From the NCBI RefSeq assembly GCF_003148775.1, contig NZ_QGGW01000006.1, positions 62,001-126,000 of the forward strand: DNA of 64,000 nt. The letters are read 5' to 3'. The position numbers were made by a program, and so were the translations under genes. Positions 52,477 to 61,552 of this stretch are shown in pieces. The DNA comes from Roseicyclus mahoneyensis (GTDB lineage: Bacteria; Pseudomonadota; Alphaproteobacteria; Rhodobacterales; Rhodobacteraceae). The notes under the pieces were generated by a model. That model worked only from the letters and a program-made list of their open reading frames with translations. It was not told the DNA's origin and ran no database searches. How positions within the stretch are numbered: the first letter of the stretch is position 1; every line of letters begins with the position of its first letter.

Positions 52477-52860
52477 ATGAAGGCGGGAGTCGTCGACCTT
52501 CCGCTGGGGGAGCCTGCGCGGTTCAACCCCGGCCAATTGGAAAAACTATGCGACGCGCTGGGCGAGTTGCGGGCCGAGGCCGAGGTTGCCCATGCCCTCG
52601 ACCGACTGGCTACCTTGCTCGACGAGGTGGCGCGCCTCGGCCGACATGGCGACGCCGGTCACCTCGAGGAGGTTCTGGCGGCGTTGGTGCGTGATGCGCA
52701 TCTGATCGGCATGGCGACACTGGCCCGCGTCGCGCGCAGCGTCCTCCATTGTCTGGACGCTGGCGATCCCACGGCGTTGGCGGCCACGATGGCGCGGCTC
52801 AACCGTGTGGGCGACCGGTCGATCCATGCGATCTGGGACCTCGAGGATCTTTCGGGCTGA
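52477..52860 (+). CDS. Small helical protein of unknown function
   Basis: 127 residues starting MKAGVVDLPLGEPARF at 52477, with GGAG six bases upstream; the frame is open to 52438. Almost all helix, rich in Ala, Leu and Arg (LCDALGELRAEAEVAHALDR, LATLLDEVARLGRHGDAGHL), ending in RSIHAIWDLEDLSG. No signal, membrane segment or known motif; a histidine (AHLIG) in one helix recalls Hpt domains only faintly. It lies 63 bp upstream of pepA and is probably cotranscribed. I do not recognise the family. Confidence 0.65.
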   Translation: MKAGVVDLPLGEPARFNPGQLEKLCDALGELRAEAEVAHALDRLATLLDEVARLGRHGDAGHLEEVLAALVRDAHLIGMATLARVARSVLHCLDAGDPTALAATMARLNRVGDRSIHAIWDLEDLSG

Positions 52861-52923
52861 GGCCACTTGCGGCGGCGGGGACGGGCGCTAGTGTGCGGCC
52901 CGAACAGCCAAGGCCCGATCAAC

Positions 52924-54315
52924 ATGACCCAGACCCTGCGTTTCGCCGCCCCCGATGCCGATGCCATCGCGCTGCACCTTGTCGCACCAGATGGGCTAGA
53001 CGCCGTCTTGGCCGCCCTGCCCGAGGGGCAGCGCATATGGGCGCAGCACCATGGGTTCGCGGCCGGGTTGGCGCAGGTCTGCGCCCTTCCCGGCGCTGTT
53101 GGCCGGCCCGATGGCATCTTGATCGGGCGCGGCAAGGCTGCGGACCGCGCAAGGCAGCGCTTTGCCATCGGCGCGGCCATCGCCGCCCTGCCCGAGGCCA
53201 GCTATGCCTTGGCCACCCCCCTTGACGGGGCCGAGGGCGAGGAAATCGCACTGGGCTATTTGTTGTCGCTCTACCGCTTCGACCGCTACCGGGCGCAGAC
53301 CCTGCCAAAGGCCCGCCTTGTAGCGCCCGCAGGTGTCGACACCGCCCGGCTGGAACGCATCGCGGCCGCCGAGGCGCTGACCCGCGACCTGATCAACACC
53401 CCCGCCGAGGATATGGGCCCGGACGCGCTGGAGGCCGCGGCGCGTGCGCTGGCCGGACAATTCGGCGCGGCAATCGACGTCATCGAAGGCGAGGACCTGC
53501 TGGCCCGCAATTTCCCGCTGATCCACACCGTCGGCCGGGCGGCGGCCCGTGCGCCACGTCTGATCGACCTGCGCTGGGGCAGCGGCGCACGCAGCCTGAC
53601 GCTGGTGGGCAAGGGCGTGTGTTTCGACACCGGCGGCCTGAACCTGAAGCCGGGCGCGTCGATGGGCCTGATGAAAAAGGATATGGGCGGGGCCGCGACG
53701 GTTCTGGGTCTGGCACAGATGATCATGGCCGAGGGCCTTGATCTGTCGCTGCGCGTGCTGATTCCGGCGGTGGAAAACGCCGTCGCGGGCAATGCCTTCC
53801 GCCCCGGCGACATCTTCACCGCGCGCAACGGCAAGACGGTCGAGATCAACAACACCGATGCCGAGGGGCGGCTGGTGCTGGCCGATGCGCTTGTCTTGGC
53901 CAATGAAACGCCCGCCGATCTGACGATCTCCATGGCGACGCTGACGGGGGCCGCGCGCGTGGCCGTGGGCCCCGATCTCGCGCCCTTCTTCACCAATGAC
54001 GAAGGTTTTGCCGCGGCGCTGTCACAAGCCGCCGCACAGGTCGCCGACCCGGTCTGGCGCCTGCCCTTCCATGCGCCTTACGAGACGATGATCGAACCCG
54101 GCATCGCCGATCTGGACAACGCACCCTCGGGTGGCATGGCGGGGTCGATCACGGCCGCGCTGTTCTTGCGCCGCTTCGTGCCCGACGTGCCGAAATACGC
54201 GCACTTCGACATCTACGGATGGTCCGCGTCCAACGCGCCCGCGCGGCCCAAGGGCGGCGTCGGCATGGGGGCGCGCGCGATCTTCCGCGCGCTGGTGGAC
54301 GGGCTTGCCCCATGA
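52924..54315 (+). CDS. Leucyl aminopeptidase family protein (M17)
   Basis: 463 residues starting MTQTLRFAAPDADAIALHLV at 52924. Cytosolic peptidase with two metal ions. The C-terminal catalytic domain is complete: VGKGVCFDTGGLNLKPGASM with the metal-binding Lys/Asp, KKDMGGAATVLGLAQ, and the family signature NNTDAEGRLVLADAL. The N-terminal domain (about 1-150) is shorter than in E. coli PepA. It overlaps the NlpC/P60 gene by four bases, a pairing that suggests joint use in peptide or cell-wall peptide turnover. Confidence 0.92.
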   Translation: MTQTLRFAAPDADAIALHLVAPDGLDAVLAALPEGQRIWAQHHGFAAGLAQVCALPGAVGRPDGILIGRGKAADRARQRFAIGAAIAALPEASYALATPLDGAEGEEIALGYLLSLYRFDRYRAQTLPKARLVAPAGVDTARLERIAAAEALTRDLINTPAEDMGPDALEAAARALAGQFGAAIDVIEGEDLLARNFPLIHTVGRAAARAPRLIDLRWGSGARSLTLVGKGVCFDTGGLNLKPGASMGLMKKDMGGAATVLGLAQMIMAEGLDLSLRVLIPAVENAVAGNAFRPGDIFTARNGKTVEINNTDAEGRLVLADALVLANETPADLTISMATLTGAARVAVGPDLAPFFTNDEGFAAALSQAAAQVADPVWRLPFHAPYETMIEPGIADLDNAPSGGMAGSITAALFLRRFVPDVPKYAHFDIYGWSASNAPARPKGGVGMGARAIFRALVDGLAP

Positions 54316-55160
54316 CGCTCGACCCGCGCGTGACACCCAGCAACGGCCGCGTGGCCCATGTCTCGCTTGAGGGCGAGGTGGAGGCCGAACGCTTCGTCAA
54401 GGGCCGCTGGATGATGGTCCAGCAACCCATGGTCAACATCACCGACACACCGCGCGGTGCGCGCGTCAGCCAGCTGTTGTTCGGCGAACGCTTCCTTGCG
54501 CTGGAAACCGACGAGGGGTTTTCCTTCGGCATGGCCGAGCGCGACGGCTATTGCGGCTACATCCTGTCGGGCGCGCTGACCGGGGCCGAGGAGGCGACGC
54601 ATTGGGTCGTGGCCCCCGCGACCCACCTTTACCCCAAACATGACATCAAGACCGCGCCCGATGTGGCCCTGTTCTTTGGCAGCCGCGTCAAGGTCACCGG
54701 CGAGCGCGACAGGTTCTGCCGGATCCAGACCGGCCATTACATCCCGGCTCAACACCTGATGCCCGTCAAGGCGCGGTTTTCCGATCCTGTGGGCATCGCT
54801 GACCTGTTTCTGGGCACGCCTTACCTTTGGGGCGGATGCAGCCGCTGGGGCATCGACTGTTCCGGGCTGGTTCAGGCGGCGCTGGCGGCCTGCGGCCTCG
54901 ACTGTCCGCGCGACAGCGACCAGCAAGAGGCTTCATTGGGCGACCCGCTGCCCGAGAGTGCCCCCTTGCAGCGCGGCGATCTGGTATTCTGGCGGGGGCA
55001 TGTGGGCATCATGGCGAACGAGATCATGCTGCTGCATGCCAATGCGCACCACATGGCCGTGGCCTATGAGCCGCTCGACGAGGCTGTCGCGCGGATTGGG
55101 GCGCGGGAATTCGGGGATGTCACCTCGATCCGGCGCTTGCCGAGGCTCGGCGCCGTCTGA
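54312..55160 (+). CDS. NlpC/P60 family cell-wall peptidase
   Basis: 282 residues without a clear signal peptide. N-terminal SH3-like segments (about 30-155: VNITDTPRGARVSQLLFGER, DGYCGYILSG), then the NlpC/P60 domain: FLGTPYLWGGCSRWGIDCSG with catalytic Cys183, and the His in FWRGHVGIMANEIML near 232, with HANAHHMAVAY after it. Such enzymes cut D-gamma-glutamyl bonds in peptidoglycan peptides; without a signal it may act on recycled muropeptides in the cytoplasm. Translationally coupled with the aminopeptidase. Confidence 0.9.
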   Translation: MTLDPRVTPSNGRVAHVSLEGEVEAERFVKGRWMMVQQPMVNITDTPRGARVSQLLFGERFLALETDEGFSFGMAERDGYCGYILSGALTGAEEATHWVVAPATHLYPKHDIKTAPDVALFFGSRVKVTGERDRFCRIQTGHYIPAQHLMPVKARFSDPVGIADLFLGTPYLWGGCSRWGIDCSGLVQAALAACGLDCPRDSDQQEASLGDPLPESAPLQRGDLVFWRGHVGIMANEIMLLHANAHHMAVAYEPLDEAVARIGAREFGDVTSIRRLPRLGAV

Positions 55161-55178
55161 CCCGCGCCAGTGGCTGCG

Positions 55179-55904
55179 CTAGGGCTGGCTGTCGGCGACA
55201 AGGATCAGGTTGTCCACCGCCCACAAAGGGCCGTCAGGCGCTGGTGCCTGACCCGGCGCCGCCAGTGGCGTGATCGTCACGGTCAGGATGTCGCCGGGTT
55301 CACGCACGGACAGTTCGATGCGCAGACGCTCTTCGGCAAGGGCAGGATCGCCCGCGGCGAACCCCTGTTCCCTCGGCCCGTCAAGCCTCGCCCGCAGGGC
55401 AAGGCTTCCATCGTTCATCGGGGCAGGTGCAGCAGGCCGATCAAGACCCGGACGCGAGGTGAACCGGTGCTGCAGAACTTCTAGATCACCGATCGCAACG
55501 CTCAGACCTTGAAGCGCCCAGTCATCAATGGCGATCAGGTCAAGTGAGAGGACGGCCCGAATCGTGCCTTCGGGCAAAGCGATGTCGCGCGTCAGGACGA
55601 CATCGGAAGGCTCGACCAGCCAGATGGCCCCGAGACCGGGATGATCGTCATTTCGCAGGCCGGCAGACCAGCCTGCATCATCACCGACGCCCGAAGCATG
55701 ATCCTCGAACAAGACCAGCGTTTCGGTCTCGGACAAGGTCCGCAAGCCACCGACCTGCGTGCCGAACAGCGCCTGTGCGGCGGGCGTGCCGGTGCGCACC
55801 ATGGCGCCTGCAAGCAGGGCAAGAGCCATCAGGCCGACAGCGATCATGGCCCAATCGGGGCTGGCAATCCCCCGGCGGCCATAAGGACGGAAGGAGCCCC
55901 CCAT
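55179..55904 (-). CDS. Bitopic membrane protein of unknown function
   Basis: 241 residues from ATG 55904 (a TTG two codons earlier is possible). A basic N-terminus (RPYGRRG), one membrane segment (about 20-38, WAMIAVGLMALALLAGAMV), and a beta-rich outer domain of about 190 residues (DVVLTRDIALPEGTIRAVLS, LDLIAIDDWALQGLSVAIGD, GDILTVTITPLAAPG), which looks like a jelly-roll or Ig-like fold by alternating hydrophobic pattern. No signature that I know. Convergent with the NlpC/P60 gene. Possibly a surface or periplasmic binding protein; function open. Confidence 0.62.
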   Translation of the reverse strand: MGGSFRPYGRRGIASPDWAMIAVGLMALALLAGAMVRTGTPAAQALFGTQVGGLRTLSETETLVLFEDHASGVGDDAGWSAGLRNDDHPGLGAIWLVEPSDVVLTRDIALPEGTIRAVLSLDLIAIDDWALQGLSVAIGDLEVLQHRFTSRPGLDRPAAPAPMNDGSLALRARLDGPREQGFAAGDPALAEERLRIELSVREPGDILTVTITPLAAPGQAPAPDGPLWAVDNLILVADSQP

Positions 55905-55978
55905 ATGCAAACATCCAAATTCTACCCCAGTTTAACCATGATTGGGGTCAATTGCGGCATAATCTGGGCAAGCTTGGG

Positions 55979-55999
55979 GTGCTTTGAAAGCACAGTTTT
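55979..55999. terminator. Weak hairpin with T run between aroC and the bitopic gene
   Basis: GTGCTTTGAAAGCAC can fold with 5-7 paired bases and is followed on the plus strand by AGTTTT. No plus-strand gene ends here; for aroC (leftward) there is no T run. Its role is unclear. Confidence 0.25.
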
Positions 56000-56075
56000 G
56001 CGATGCAGGACGATCATGACCTAAGTAGCAGGATTGTTGGCGTTTCAGGCGGAATAAGGCACAGCACGGCGACCG

Positions 56076-57176
56076 TCAGCCGATCTTGCCACCCCTGTCG
56101 CCAACCTGCCCGCGATGCAGCAGCAGGTGATCGAGCAAAACGCAGGCCATCATCGCCTCGCCCACCGGAACGGCGCGGATGCCGACGCAAGGGTCGTGGC
56201 GGCCCTTCGTGACGATCTCGGTCTCTTCACCGGACTTGGTAATGGTCTTGCGTGGCGTGAGGATCGAAGAGGTCGGCTTGACCGCGAAGCGCACGACAAC
56301 ATCCTGCCCGGTCGAGATGCCGCCAAGGATTCCCCCCGCGTGGTTCGAGCCGTAGACCGGGCCGGCCTCACCCATGGAAATCTCGTCGGCGTTCTGGCTG
56401 CCGGTCAGCGCGGCGGCGGCCATGCCGTCTCCGATCTCCACGCCCTTGACCGCATTGATCGACATCATCGCCGCCGCCAGATCCGTGTCGAGCTTGCCGT
56501 AGATCGGCGCGCCAAGGCCCGCGGGCACGCCCGAGGCCACAACCTCGATCACCGCGCCGACACTGTCGCCGGATTTGCGCAAGCCGTCGAGATAGCTCGC
56601 CCAATCCTCGGCCGCCTGTGCGTCGGGCACCCAGAAGGGGTTACGCTCGATCTCAGCGGCGTCAAATAGCTCACGGTTGATGCCGTTAGGGCCCATCTGA
56701 ACCATGTAGCCGGTGATCGTCAGCCCCGGCGCCAGTTGCGCCAGCGCGGCCCGCGCCACGCCGCCTGCGGCCACCCGTGCAGCGGTTTCGCGCGCGCTGG
56801 ACCGCCCACCGCCGCGATAGTCGCGGATACCGTATTTCTGCCAATAGGTGATATCGGCATGACCGGGGCGGAATTTCTCGGCGATGTCGCCATAATCCTT
56901 GGACCGCTGGTCGGTGTTGCGGATCATCAACTGGATCGGGGTGCCGGTGGACAACCCCTCGAACACGCCCGACAGGATTTCCACCTCGTCGGCTTCGCGG
57001 CGCTGGGTCGTATACTTGTTCTGCCCCGGCTTGCGCCGGTCGAGCCAGTGCTGGATCGCCTCTTCCGTCACCGGGACGCCGGGCGGGCAGCCATCGACGG
57101 TCGCGCCCAGCGCGGGCCCGTGGCTTTCGCCCCATGTCGTGACGCGGAACAGGTGGCCGAAGGTGTTGAGGCTCAT
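56076..57176 (-). CDS. aroC: Chorismate synthase
   Basis: 366 residues starting [20 protein letters not shown] at 57176; the frame is open ten codons upstream. Last step of the shikimate pathway, FMN-dependent conversion of EPSP to chorismate. Diagnostic segments: [55 protein letters not shown] and [18 protein letters not shown]. Length normal. Divergent from the thi operon. Confidence 0.96.
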   Translation of the reverse strand: MSLNTFGHLFRVTTWGESHGPALGATVDGCPPGVPVTEEAIQHWLDRRKPGQNKYTTQRREADEVEILSGVFEGLSTGTPIQLMIRNTDQRSKDYGDIAEKFRPGHADITYWQKYGIRDYRGGGRSSARETAARVAAGGVARAALAQLAPGLTITGYMVQMGPNGINRELFDAAEIERNPFWVPDAQAAEDWASYLDGLRKSGDSVGAVIEVVASGVPAGLGAPIYGKLDTDLAAAMMSINAVKGVEIGDGMAAAALTGSQNADEISMGEAGPVYGSNHAGGILGGISTGQDVVVRFAVKPTSSILTPRKTITKSGEETEIVTKGRHDPCVGIRAVPVGEAMMACVLLDHLLLHRGQVGDRGGKIG

Positions 57177-57274
57177 CGCGCGGGCATCCCTGATGGTTCG
57201 GCCCACGGCCTAGCGCCCTGCGGCGAAAATGCCAAGCCGCTTGCGCCCCGCAAAGCCGGGCGCTACGTCTTGGA

Positions 57275-57368
57275 ACACCTCGGGGTGGCCTGTCTTTGGC
57301 CTGAGATGCGCAAACTGATGCGCGAACCCGTTGAACCTGAACCGGTTAGGACCGGCGGAGGGAAGGTT
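57275..57368 (+). ncRNA. TPP riboswitch (thi box) upstream of thiBPQ
   Basis: Contains both conserved halves of the thiamine pyrophosphate aptamer: CGGGGTG near 57281 with CCTGAGATG (57300-57308), and ACCCGTTGAACCTG (57326-57339) with CCGGTTAGGACCGG (hairpin) and CGGAGGGAAGG. P1 pairs ACCT (57277-57280) with AGGT (57364-57367). About 58 bases follow to the thiB ATG, with GGAGGAG in front of it, so TPP probably blocks translation or elongation of the thiamine transporter genes. Confidence 0.93.
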
Positions 57369-57425
57369 TGCGGGCCAGTTCACGCCCCACGCTTCACTTC
57401 GCCCGTCGCCATGGAGGAGTGAGAC

Positions 57426-58406
57426 ATGAGACACACCATCATCGCCACGGGACTGTCCATTTTTGCGGGCGCAGCCTTTGCGCAGACCCCCGTTTTGACA
57501 GTCTATACTTATGACAGCTTCGTATCCGACTGGGGCCCCGGCCCGGCGATCGAAGAGGCGTTCGAGGCGCAATGCGGCTGCGACCTGCAATTCGTGGGCG
57601 CGGGCGATGGCGCGGCGCTGCTCGCGCGCATCCGGCTGGAGGGCGCACAAACCGAGGCCGACGTGGTCCTCGGCCTCGACACCAACCTGACGGCGGCCGC
57701 GCGGGAAACGGGTCTTTTCAGGCCCCATGGCATCGCGGCCGAGGGGCTGACCCTGCCCATCGCGTGGGACGATGCCGATTTCCTGCCCTTCGACTGGGGC
57801 TATTTCGCCTTTGTCCATCGCACGGATCTGACGAATGCGCCCACATCGCTGGAGGCGCTGGCGGCCTCGGATGTCTCCATCGTCATTCAGGACCCGCGCT
57901 CCTCCACGCCGGGGCTTGGGCTGTTGATGTGGGTGCAGGCAGCTTACGGCGACCGCGCGGGCGAGATCTGGGAGGGGCTGTCCGACAATATCGTCACCGT
58001 CACGCCGGGCTGGTCCGAGGCCTATGGCTTGTTCCTCGAGGGGGAGGCCGACATGGTGCTGAGCTATACCACCTCCCCCGCCTATCACCTGATCGCCGAG
58101 GAGGATGCGGGCTTTGCCAGCGCCGCCTTCTCGGAAGGGCATTACATGCAGGTCGAGGTGGCAGGCATCCTTGCCAGAACCGATGTGCCCGATCTGGCGC
58201 GAGACTTCATGGAATTCATGATCTCGCCCGGGTTTCAGGATGTGATCCCGACGACGAACTGGATGTATCCGGCCACAGCCGTCACCCTGCCGGACGGATT
58301 CGAGGGTCTGACCATGCCCGAGCGCGCGCTGCTGCTATCCCCCGAAGAGGCGGCGGCGGTGCGGGATGAGGCGGTCGCCACATGGCAACGCGCGCTCGCC
58401 CGCTGA
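57426..58406 (+). CDS. thiB: Thiamine-binding periplasmic protein ThiB
   Basis: 326 residues with a Sec signal peptide (MRHTIIATGLSIFAGAAFAQ). The stretch LTVYTYDSFVSDWGPGPAIE and the following CGCDLQFV are typical for ThiB, as are DWGYFAFVHRTDL, DPRSSTPGLGLLMWVQ and YTTSPAYHL. It binds thiamine or its phosphates and hands them to ThiP. Preceded by a TPP riboswitch and GGAGGAG. Overlaps thiP by 25 bases. Confidence 0.95.
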   Translation: MRHTIIATGLSIFAGAAFAQTPVLTVYTYDSFVSDWGPGPAIEEAFEAQCGCDLQFVGAGDGAALLARIRLEGAQTEADVVLGLDTNLTAAARETGLFRPHGIAAEGLTLPIAWDDADFLPFDWGYFAFVHRTDLTNAPTSLEALAASDVSIVIQDPRSSTPGLGLLMWVQAAYGDRAGEIWEGLSDNIVTVTPGWSEAYGLFLEGEADMVLSYTTSPAYHLIAEEDAGFASAAFSEGHYMQVEVAGILARTDVPDLARDFMEFMISPGFQDVIPTTNWMYPATAVTLPDGFEGLTMPERALLLSPEEAAAVRDEAVATWQRALAR

Positions 58407-59950
58407 CGCCGATACATTGGCTGGGCGCGGCTTTTGCCGCGCTCGCCGCGCTCTGCGTTCTGGGGCCGCTGGCGGCGGTGATGTTGCGCGCCGACTGGCC
58501 GCCCGCCTTGGGCCCGGCGGATTGGGCGGCGGTCCGGTTCACCTTGCTGCAAGCGGTGCTTTCGGCGGCGGTCAGCGTGACGCTGGCCATTCCCGTGGCC
58601 CGCGCGCTGGCGCGGCGCGATTTTACCGGGCGGCGGGCGCTGGTGACGCTGATGGGCGCGCCCTTCCTCTTGCCGGTGATCGTCGCGGTTCTGGGACTGC
58701 TGGCGGTCTTCGGTCGGGCGGGCTGGATCAATGCGGGGCTGCAGGGCATCGGTCTTGGGCGGGTCGATGTCTACGGGCTGCAGGGCGTGGTGCTGGCGCA
58801 TGTGTTCCTGAACCTGCCGCTGGCGGTGCGCCTGCTGCTGCAAGGCTGGCAGGCCATCCCGTCCGAACGGATGCGGCTGGCCACCGCGCTGGGATTCTCG
58901 GGGCCCGACATGCGCCGCCATTTCGAGCGGCCATTGCTGCGTGCGATCCTGCCCGGGGCCGCGCTGCTGATCTTTCTCATCTGCACCACCAGTTTTGCCG
59001 TTGCGCTGATCCTTGGCGGCGGGCCAGGGGCGACCACGGTGGAGCTGGCGATCTATCAAGCCTTTCGCTTCGATTTCGATCTTGGGCGGGCGGCGCTTCT
59101 GGGGCTGGTGCAGGTGGCGATCTGCCTTGGCGCCGCTGCCCTCGCCTTTGGGGCGATCCGCGGGCAGGAGGTCGGGGCGGGGCTGGACCGCCCGCCCATG
59201 GGCTGGCCGGGTGACGGCCTTGTCTCACGGCTGGGCGACACCTTGGCCATCGGGACGGCGGCCATCTTCTTGCTGTTGCCACTGCTGGCGGTGCTGCTGC
59301 AAGGACTGCCGGCACTGGCAGACCTGCCGGTCGGCGTGTGGCAAGCGGCGCTGCGGTCAATCGGTCTGGCTTTGGCCTCCACCGCTCTGGCCCTGTCCCT
59401 GGCACTGCCCATCGCCCTTCTGGTCGCGCGGCTGACCCGGCCCGGTCTGGTGGAGGCGCTGGCCTTTCTGACCATCGCCGTCTCTCCGCTGGTCGTCGGT
59501 ACCGGGCTGTTCGTGCTGATCCGGCCGTTGGCAAACCCTGTGGCGCTGGCCTTGCCGATCACGGCGCTGGTCAACGCGCTGGTGGCTCTGCCCTTCTTGC
59601 TGCGGGCGCTGGTGCCGGCCGCCACCGCGGCCGAAGCGACGCAAGGCCGTCTCGCCGACGCGCTGGGGCTGCGTGGGGCCGCCCGGCTGCGCCATGCCAT
59701 CCTGCCTCGGCTCAAACGCCCGCTGGGGTTCGGCGCGGGGCTGGCTGCGGCCTTCTCGATGGGTGATCTGGGGGTCATCACGCTGTTTTCGACGCCGGGG
59801 CAGGGCACTTTGCCGCTGGAGATGTACCGCCTGATGGGCGCTTATCGGACAGATGACGCCCAAGGCGCGGCGGTGCTGCTTTTGGCGCTGACGCTGGGTC
59901 TATTCTGGCTGTTCGACCGTGGGGGGCGGATGGATGCTGACACTCGATGA
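58382..59950 (+). CDS. thiP: Thiamine ABC transporter permease ThiP
   Basis: 522 residues, double permease with about twelve membrane segments. Two ABC permease loops are visible: ATALGFSGPDMRRHFERPLL in the first half and ADALGLRGAARLRHAILPRL in the second. The segments FGRAGWINAGLQGIGLGRV, FLICTTSFAVALILGGGPGA and LGVITLFSTPGQGTLPLEMY are ThiP-like. The start lies inside the end of thiB and its stop runs past the start of thiQ, so all three genes are translationally coupled. Confidence 0.94.
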   Translation: MATRARPLTPIHWLGAAFAALAALCVLGPLAAVMLRADWPPALGPADWAAVRFTLLQAVLSAAVSVTLAIPVARALARRDFTGRRALVTLMGAPFLLPVIVAVLGLLAVFGRAGWINAGLQGIGLGRVDVYGLQGVVLAHVFLNLPLAVRLLLQGWQAIPSERMRLATALGFSGPDMRRHFERPLLRAILPGAALLIFLICTTSFAVALILGGGPGATTVELAIYQAFRFDFDLGRAALLGLVQVAICLGAAALAFGAIRGQEVGAGLDRPPMGWPGDGLVSRLGDTLAIGTAAIFLLLPLLAVLLQGLPALADLPVGVWQAALRSIGLALASTALALSLALPIALLVARLTRPGLVEALAFLTIAVSPLVVGTGLFVLIRPLANPVALALPITALVNALVALPFLLRALVPAATAAEATQGRLADALGLRGAARLRHAILPRLKRPLGFGAGLAAAFSMGDLGVITLFSTPGQGTLPLEMYRLMGAYRTDDAQGAAVLLLALTLGLFWLFDRGGRMDADTR

Positions 59951-60623
59951 TCTGAGCTTCTCGCAAGACGGCTTTACCCTGTCGCTGTCGGGGAAGGTGG
60001 CGAAGGGCGAAAGGCTGGCGCTGCTGGGTCCGTCCGGCAGCGGGAAAAGCACGCTTCTGTCGCTGATCGCGGGGTTCGACTGGCCGGATGCGGGGCGCGT
60101 CGCGTGGGAGGGGCGCGACATCACGCAAGCCGCGGTGGCCGACCGGCCAGTGTCGATCCTGTTTCAGGATGGCAACCTTTTCCCGCATCTGGATGTCTTC
60201 GAGAATGTCGCACTGGGTCTGCGGGCGTCCCTGCGCTTGTCCGGGGCCGAGCGGGAACGGGTCGAGGAAAGCCTCGCGCAGGTGGGTCTGGCGGGCTATG
60301 GCGCACGGCGGCCCGCGGCGCTGTCGGGCGGGCAACAGGCGCGGGTGGCGCTGGCGCGGATGCTTTTGCGTGACCGCCCGCTGGCGCTGCTGGATGAACC
60401 CTTTGCCGCACTCGACCCTGGGCTCAAGACCGAGATGCTGGCGCAGGTCTCGGACCTGAGCGCAGCGCGGGGCCTGACCATGGTGATGGCCTGCCACGAC
60501 CTGCGCGACGCGGAACGGCTTTGCGACCGGGTCTGGCTGCTGGATGACGGGCGCAAGGTGCTGGATGTGCCGCTGGGAGGGCTGCGCGATGCGCCGCCCG
60601 AGGCGCTGCGTGCGTGGTTGTGA
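59934..60623 (+). CDS. thiQ: Thiamine ABC transporter ATPase ThiQ
   Basis: 229 residues starting MLTLDDLSFSQDGFTLSLSG; ATG 59934 overlaps thiP. ABC ATPase with Walker A GPSGSGKSTLLSLIAGF, Q-loop ILFQDGNLFPHL, signature LSGGQQARVALARMLL, Walker B PLALLDEPFAALDP and the H-loop His in VMACHDLRDA. Size fits ThiQ (about 230), shorter than most importer ATPases. Completes the riboswitch-controlled thiBPQ operon. Confidence 0.95.
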   Translation: MLTLDDLSFSQDGFTLSLSGKVAKGERLALLGPSGSGKSTLLSLIAGFDWPDAGRVAWEGRDITQAAVADRPVSILFQDGNLFPHLDVFENVALGLRASLRLSGAERERVEESLAQVGLAGYGARRPAALSGGQQARVALARMLLRDRPLALLDEPFAALDPGLKTEMLAQVSDLSAARGLTMVMACHDLRDAERLCDRVWLLDDGRKVLDVPLGGLRDAPPEALRAWL

Positions 60624-60670
60624 TCCGCAGGGTGCGGCTGAGGGCGCAGGCTGCGGATCACCCCGAAACG

Positions 60671-60699
60671 AAAAACGCGCCCGATGTGGGGCGCGTTTT
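60671..60699. terminator. Bidirectional terminator between thiQ and petC
   Basis: Arms AAAAACGCGCCC (60671-60682) and GGGGCGCGTTTT (60688-60699) around GATGT. T runs occur on both strands, so it can end thiBPQ transcription rightward and petABC leftward. Confidence 0.88.
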
Positions 60700-60720
60700 C
60701 CGATTTGGGGGTGATCAGCC

Positions 60721-61536
60721 TCACTCGGCCGGCTGTGAGCCCTTGACGCGCGCCTTGACCGGCGCCCAGAGGCGCTTGTTGGACAGGTAGAGCAAAACGG
60801 ACAACAGCCCCAGCAGAATGACGGCGGTAAAGCCCATCTGCTTGCGCGCCATCAGATGCGGTTCCGCCGCCCAGGTCAGGAAGGCCGCCACGTCGAGCGC
60901 CATCTGCTCTTCGGTGGCGGGGGTGCCGTCACCGTATTCCACGGCACCTTCCCAAAGCGGCGGGGCCATCGAGATGTAGCCGCCGGGGAAGGTTTCGTTG
61001 CCGTAGAGCACCGCGCCGAATTCCTCGCGTTCGGACCCGGTGTAGTGGGTCAGAAGCGATGCGAGGTATTCCGGACCGCCCATGCCGCGGAACAGCGGAT
61101 TCAGGCCCAGACCGTAAGGTCCGCTGAACCCGGCCCGCGCCTTCGTCATCAGGCTCAGATCCGGCGCCCCGGCCGAGGTATTGGCCGGAAAGTTGTCGTT
61201 GGGGGTCGCGGCACGCCAATCCTGCAGGTCGGAGTCATAGACCTCGATGTAGTTCTGCTCGATGTAGGCGCGCACTTCCTCTTCGGTGAAGCCCGGTCCG
61301 CCCTCGTCGGCGAGGGTGCGGATCGGCACGTAGCGCAGGCCGTGGCAGGCCATGCAGACCTGCGTGTAGACCTGCAGGCCGCGCTGCAACTGCACCTGAT
61401 CGAAGCGCCCGAAAGGCCCCTCGAAGGAAAAGGCATAGTCTTCGACGTAGCCCGCACCGCCCGCGGCCAGCGCTGCCCCCGAGGAGAGGGCGAGCGTGGC
61501 GGCCGTGGCCGTGCTGATGGCAAGTTTCCTGAGCAT
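60721..61536 (-). CDS. petC: Cytochrome c1 of the bc1 complex
   Basis: 271 residues starting [20 protein letters not shown] at 61536, with a Sec signal peptide cut near LAAGG. The heme c site is CMACH (Cys61, Cys64, His65), and the sixth ligand is probably the Met in [11 protein letters not shown]-terminal membrane anchor ([16 protein letters not shown], about 236-255) follows. Passes electrons from the Rieske protein to cytochrome c. Third gene of petABC, 16 bp after petB. Confidence 0.96.
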   Translation of the reverse strand: MLRKLAISTATAATLALSSGAALAAGGAGYVEDYAFSFEGPFGRFDQVQLQRGLQVYTQVCMACHGLRYVPIRTLADEGGPGFTEEEVRAYIEQNYIEVYDSDLQDWRAATPNDNFPANTSAGAPDLSLMTKARAGFSGPYGLGLNPLFRGMGGPEYLASLLTHYTGSEREEFGAVLYGNETFPGGYISMAPPLWEGAVEYGDGTPATEEQMALDVAAFLTWAAEPHLMARKQMGFTAVILLGLLSVLLYLSNKRLWAPVKARVKGSQPAE

Positions 61537-61552
61537 CCTCAGATCCTTTCTC

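Noticed and set aside
57241-57269. Promoter TTGCGC-17-TACGTC for the thiBPQ transcript
   Set aside because: Spacing fits a start at the aptamer, but the hexamers match the consensus poorly (3/6 and 2/6).
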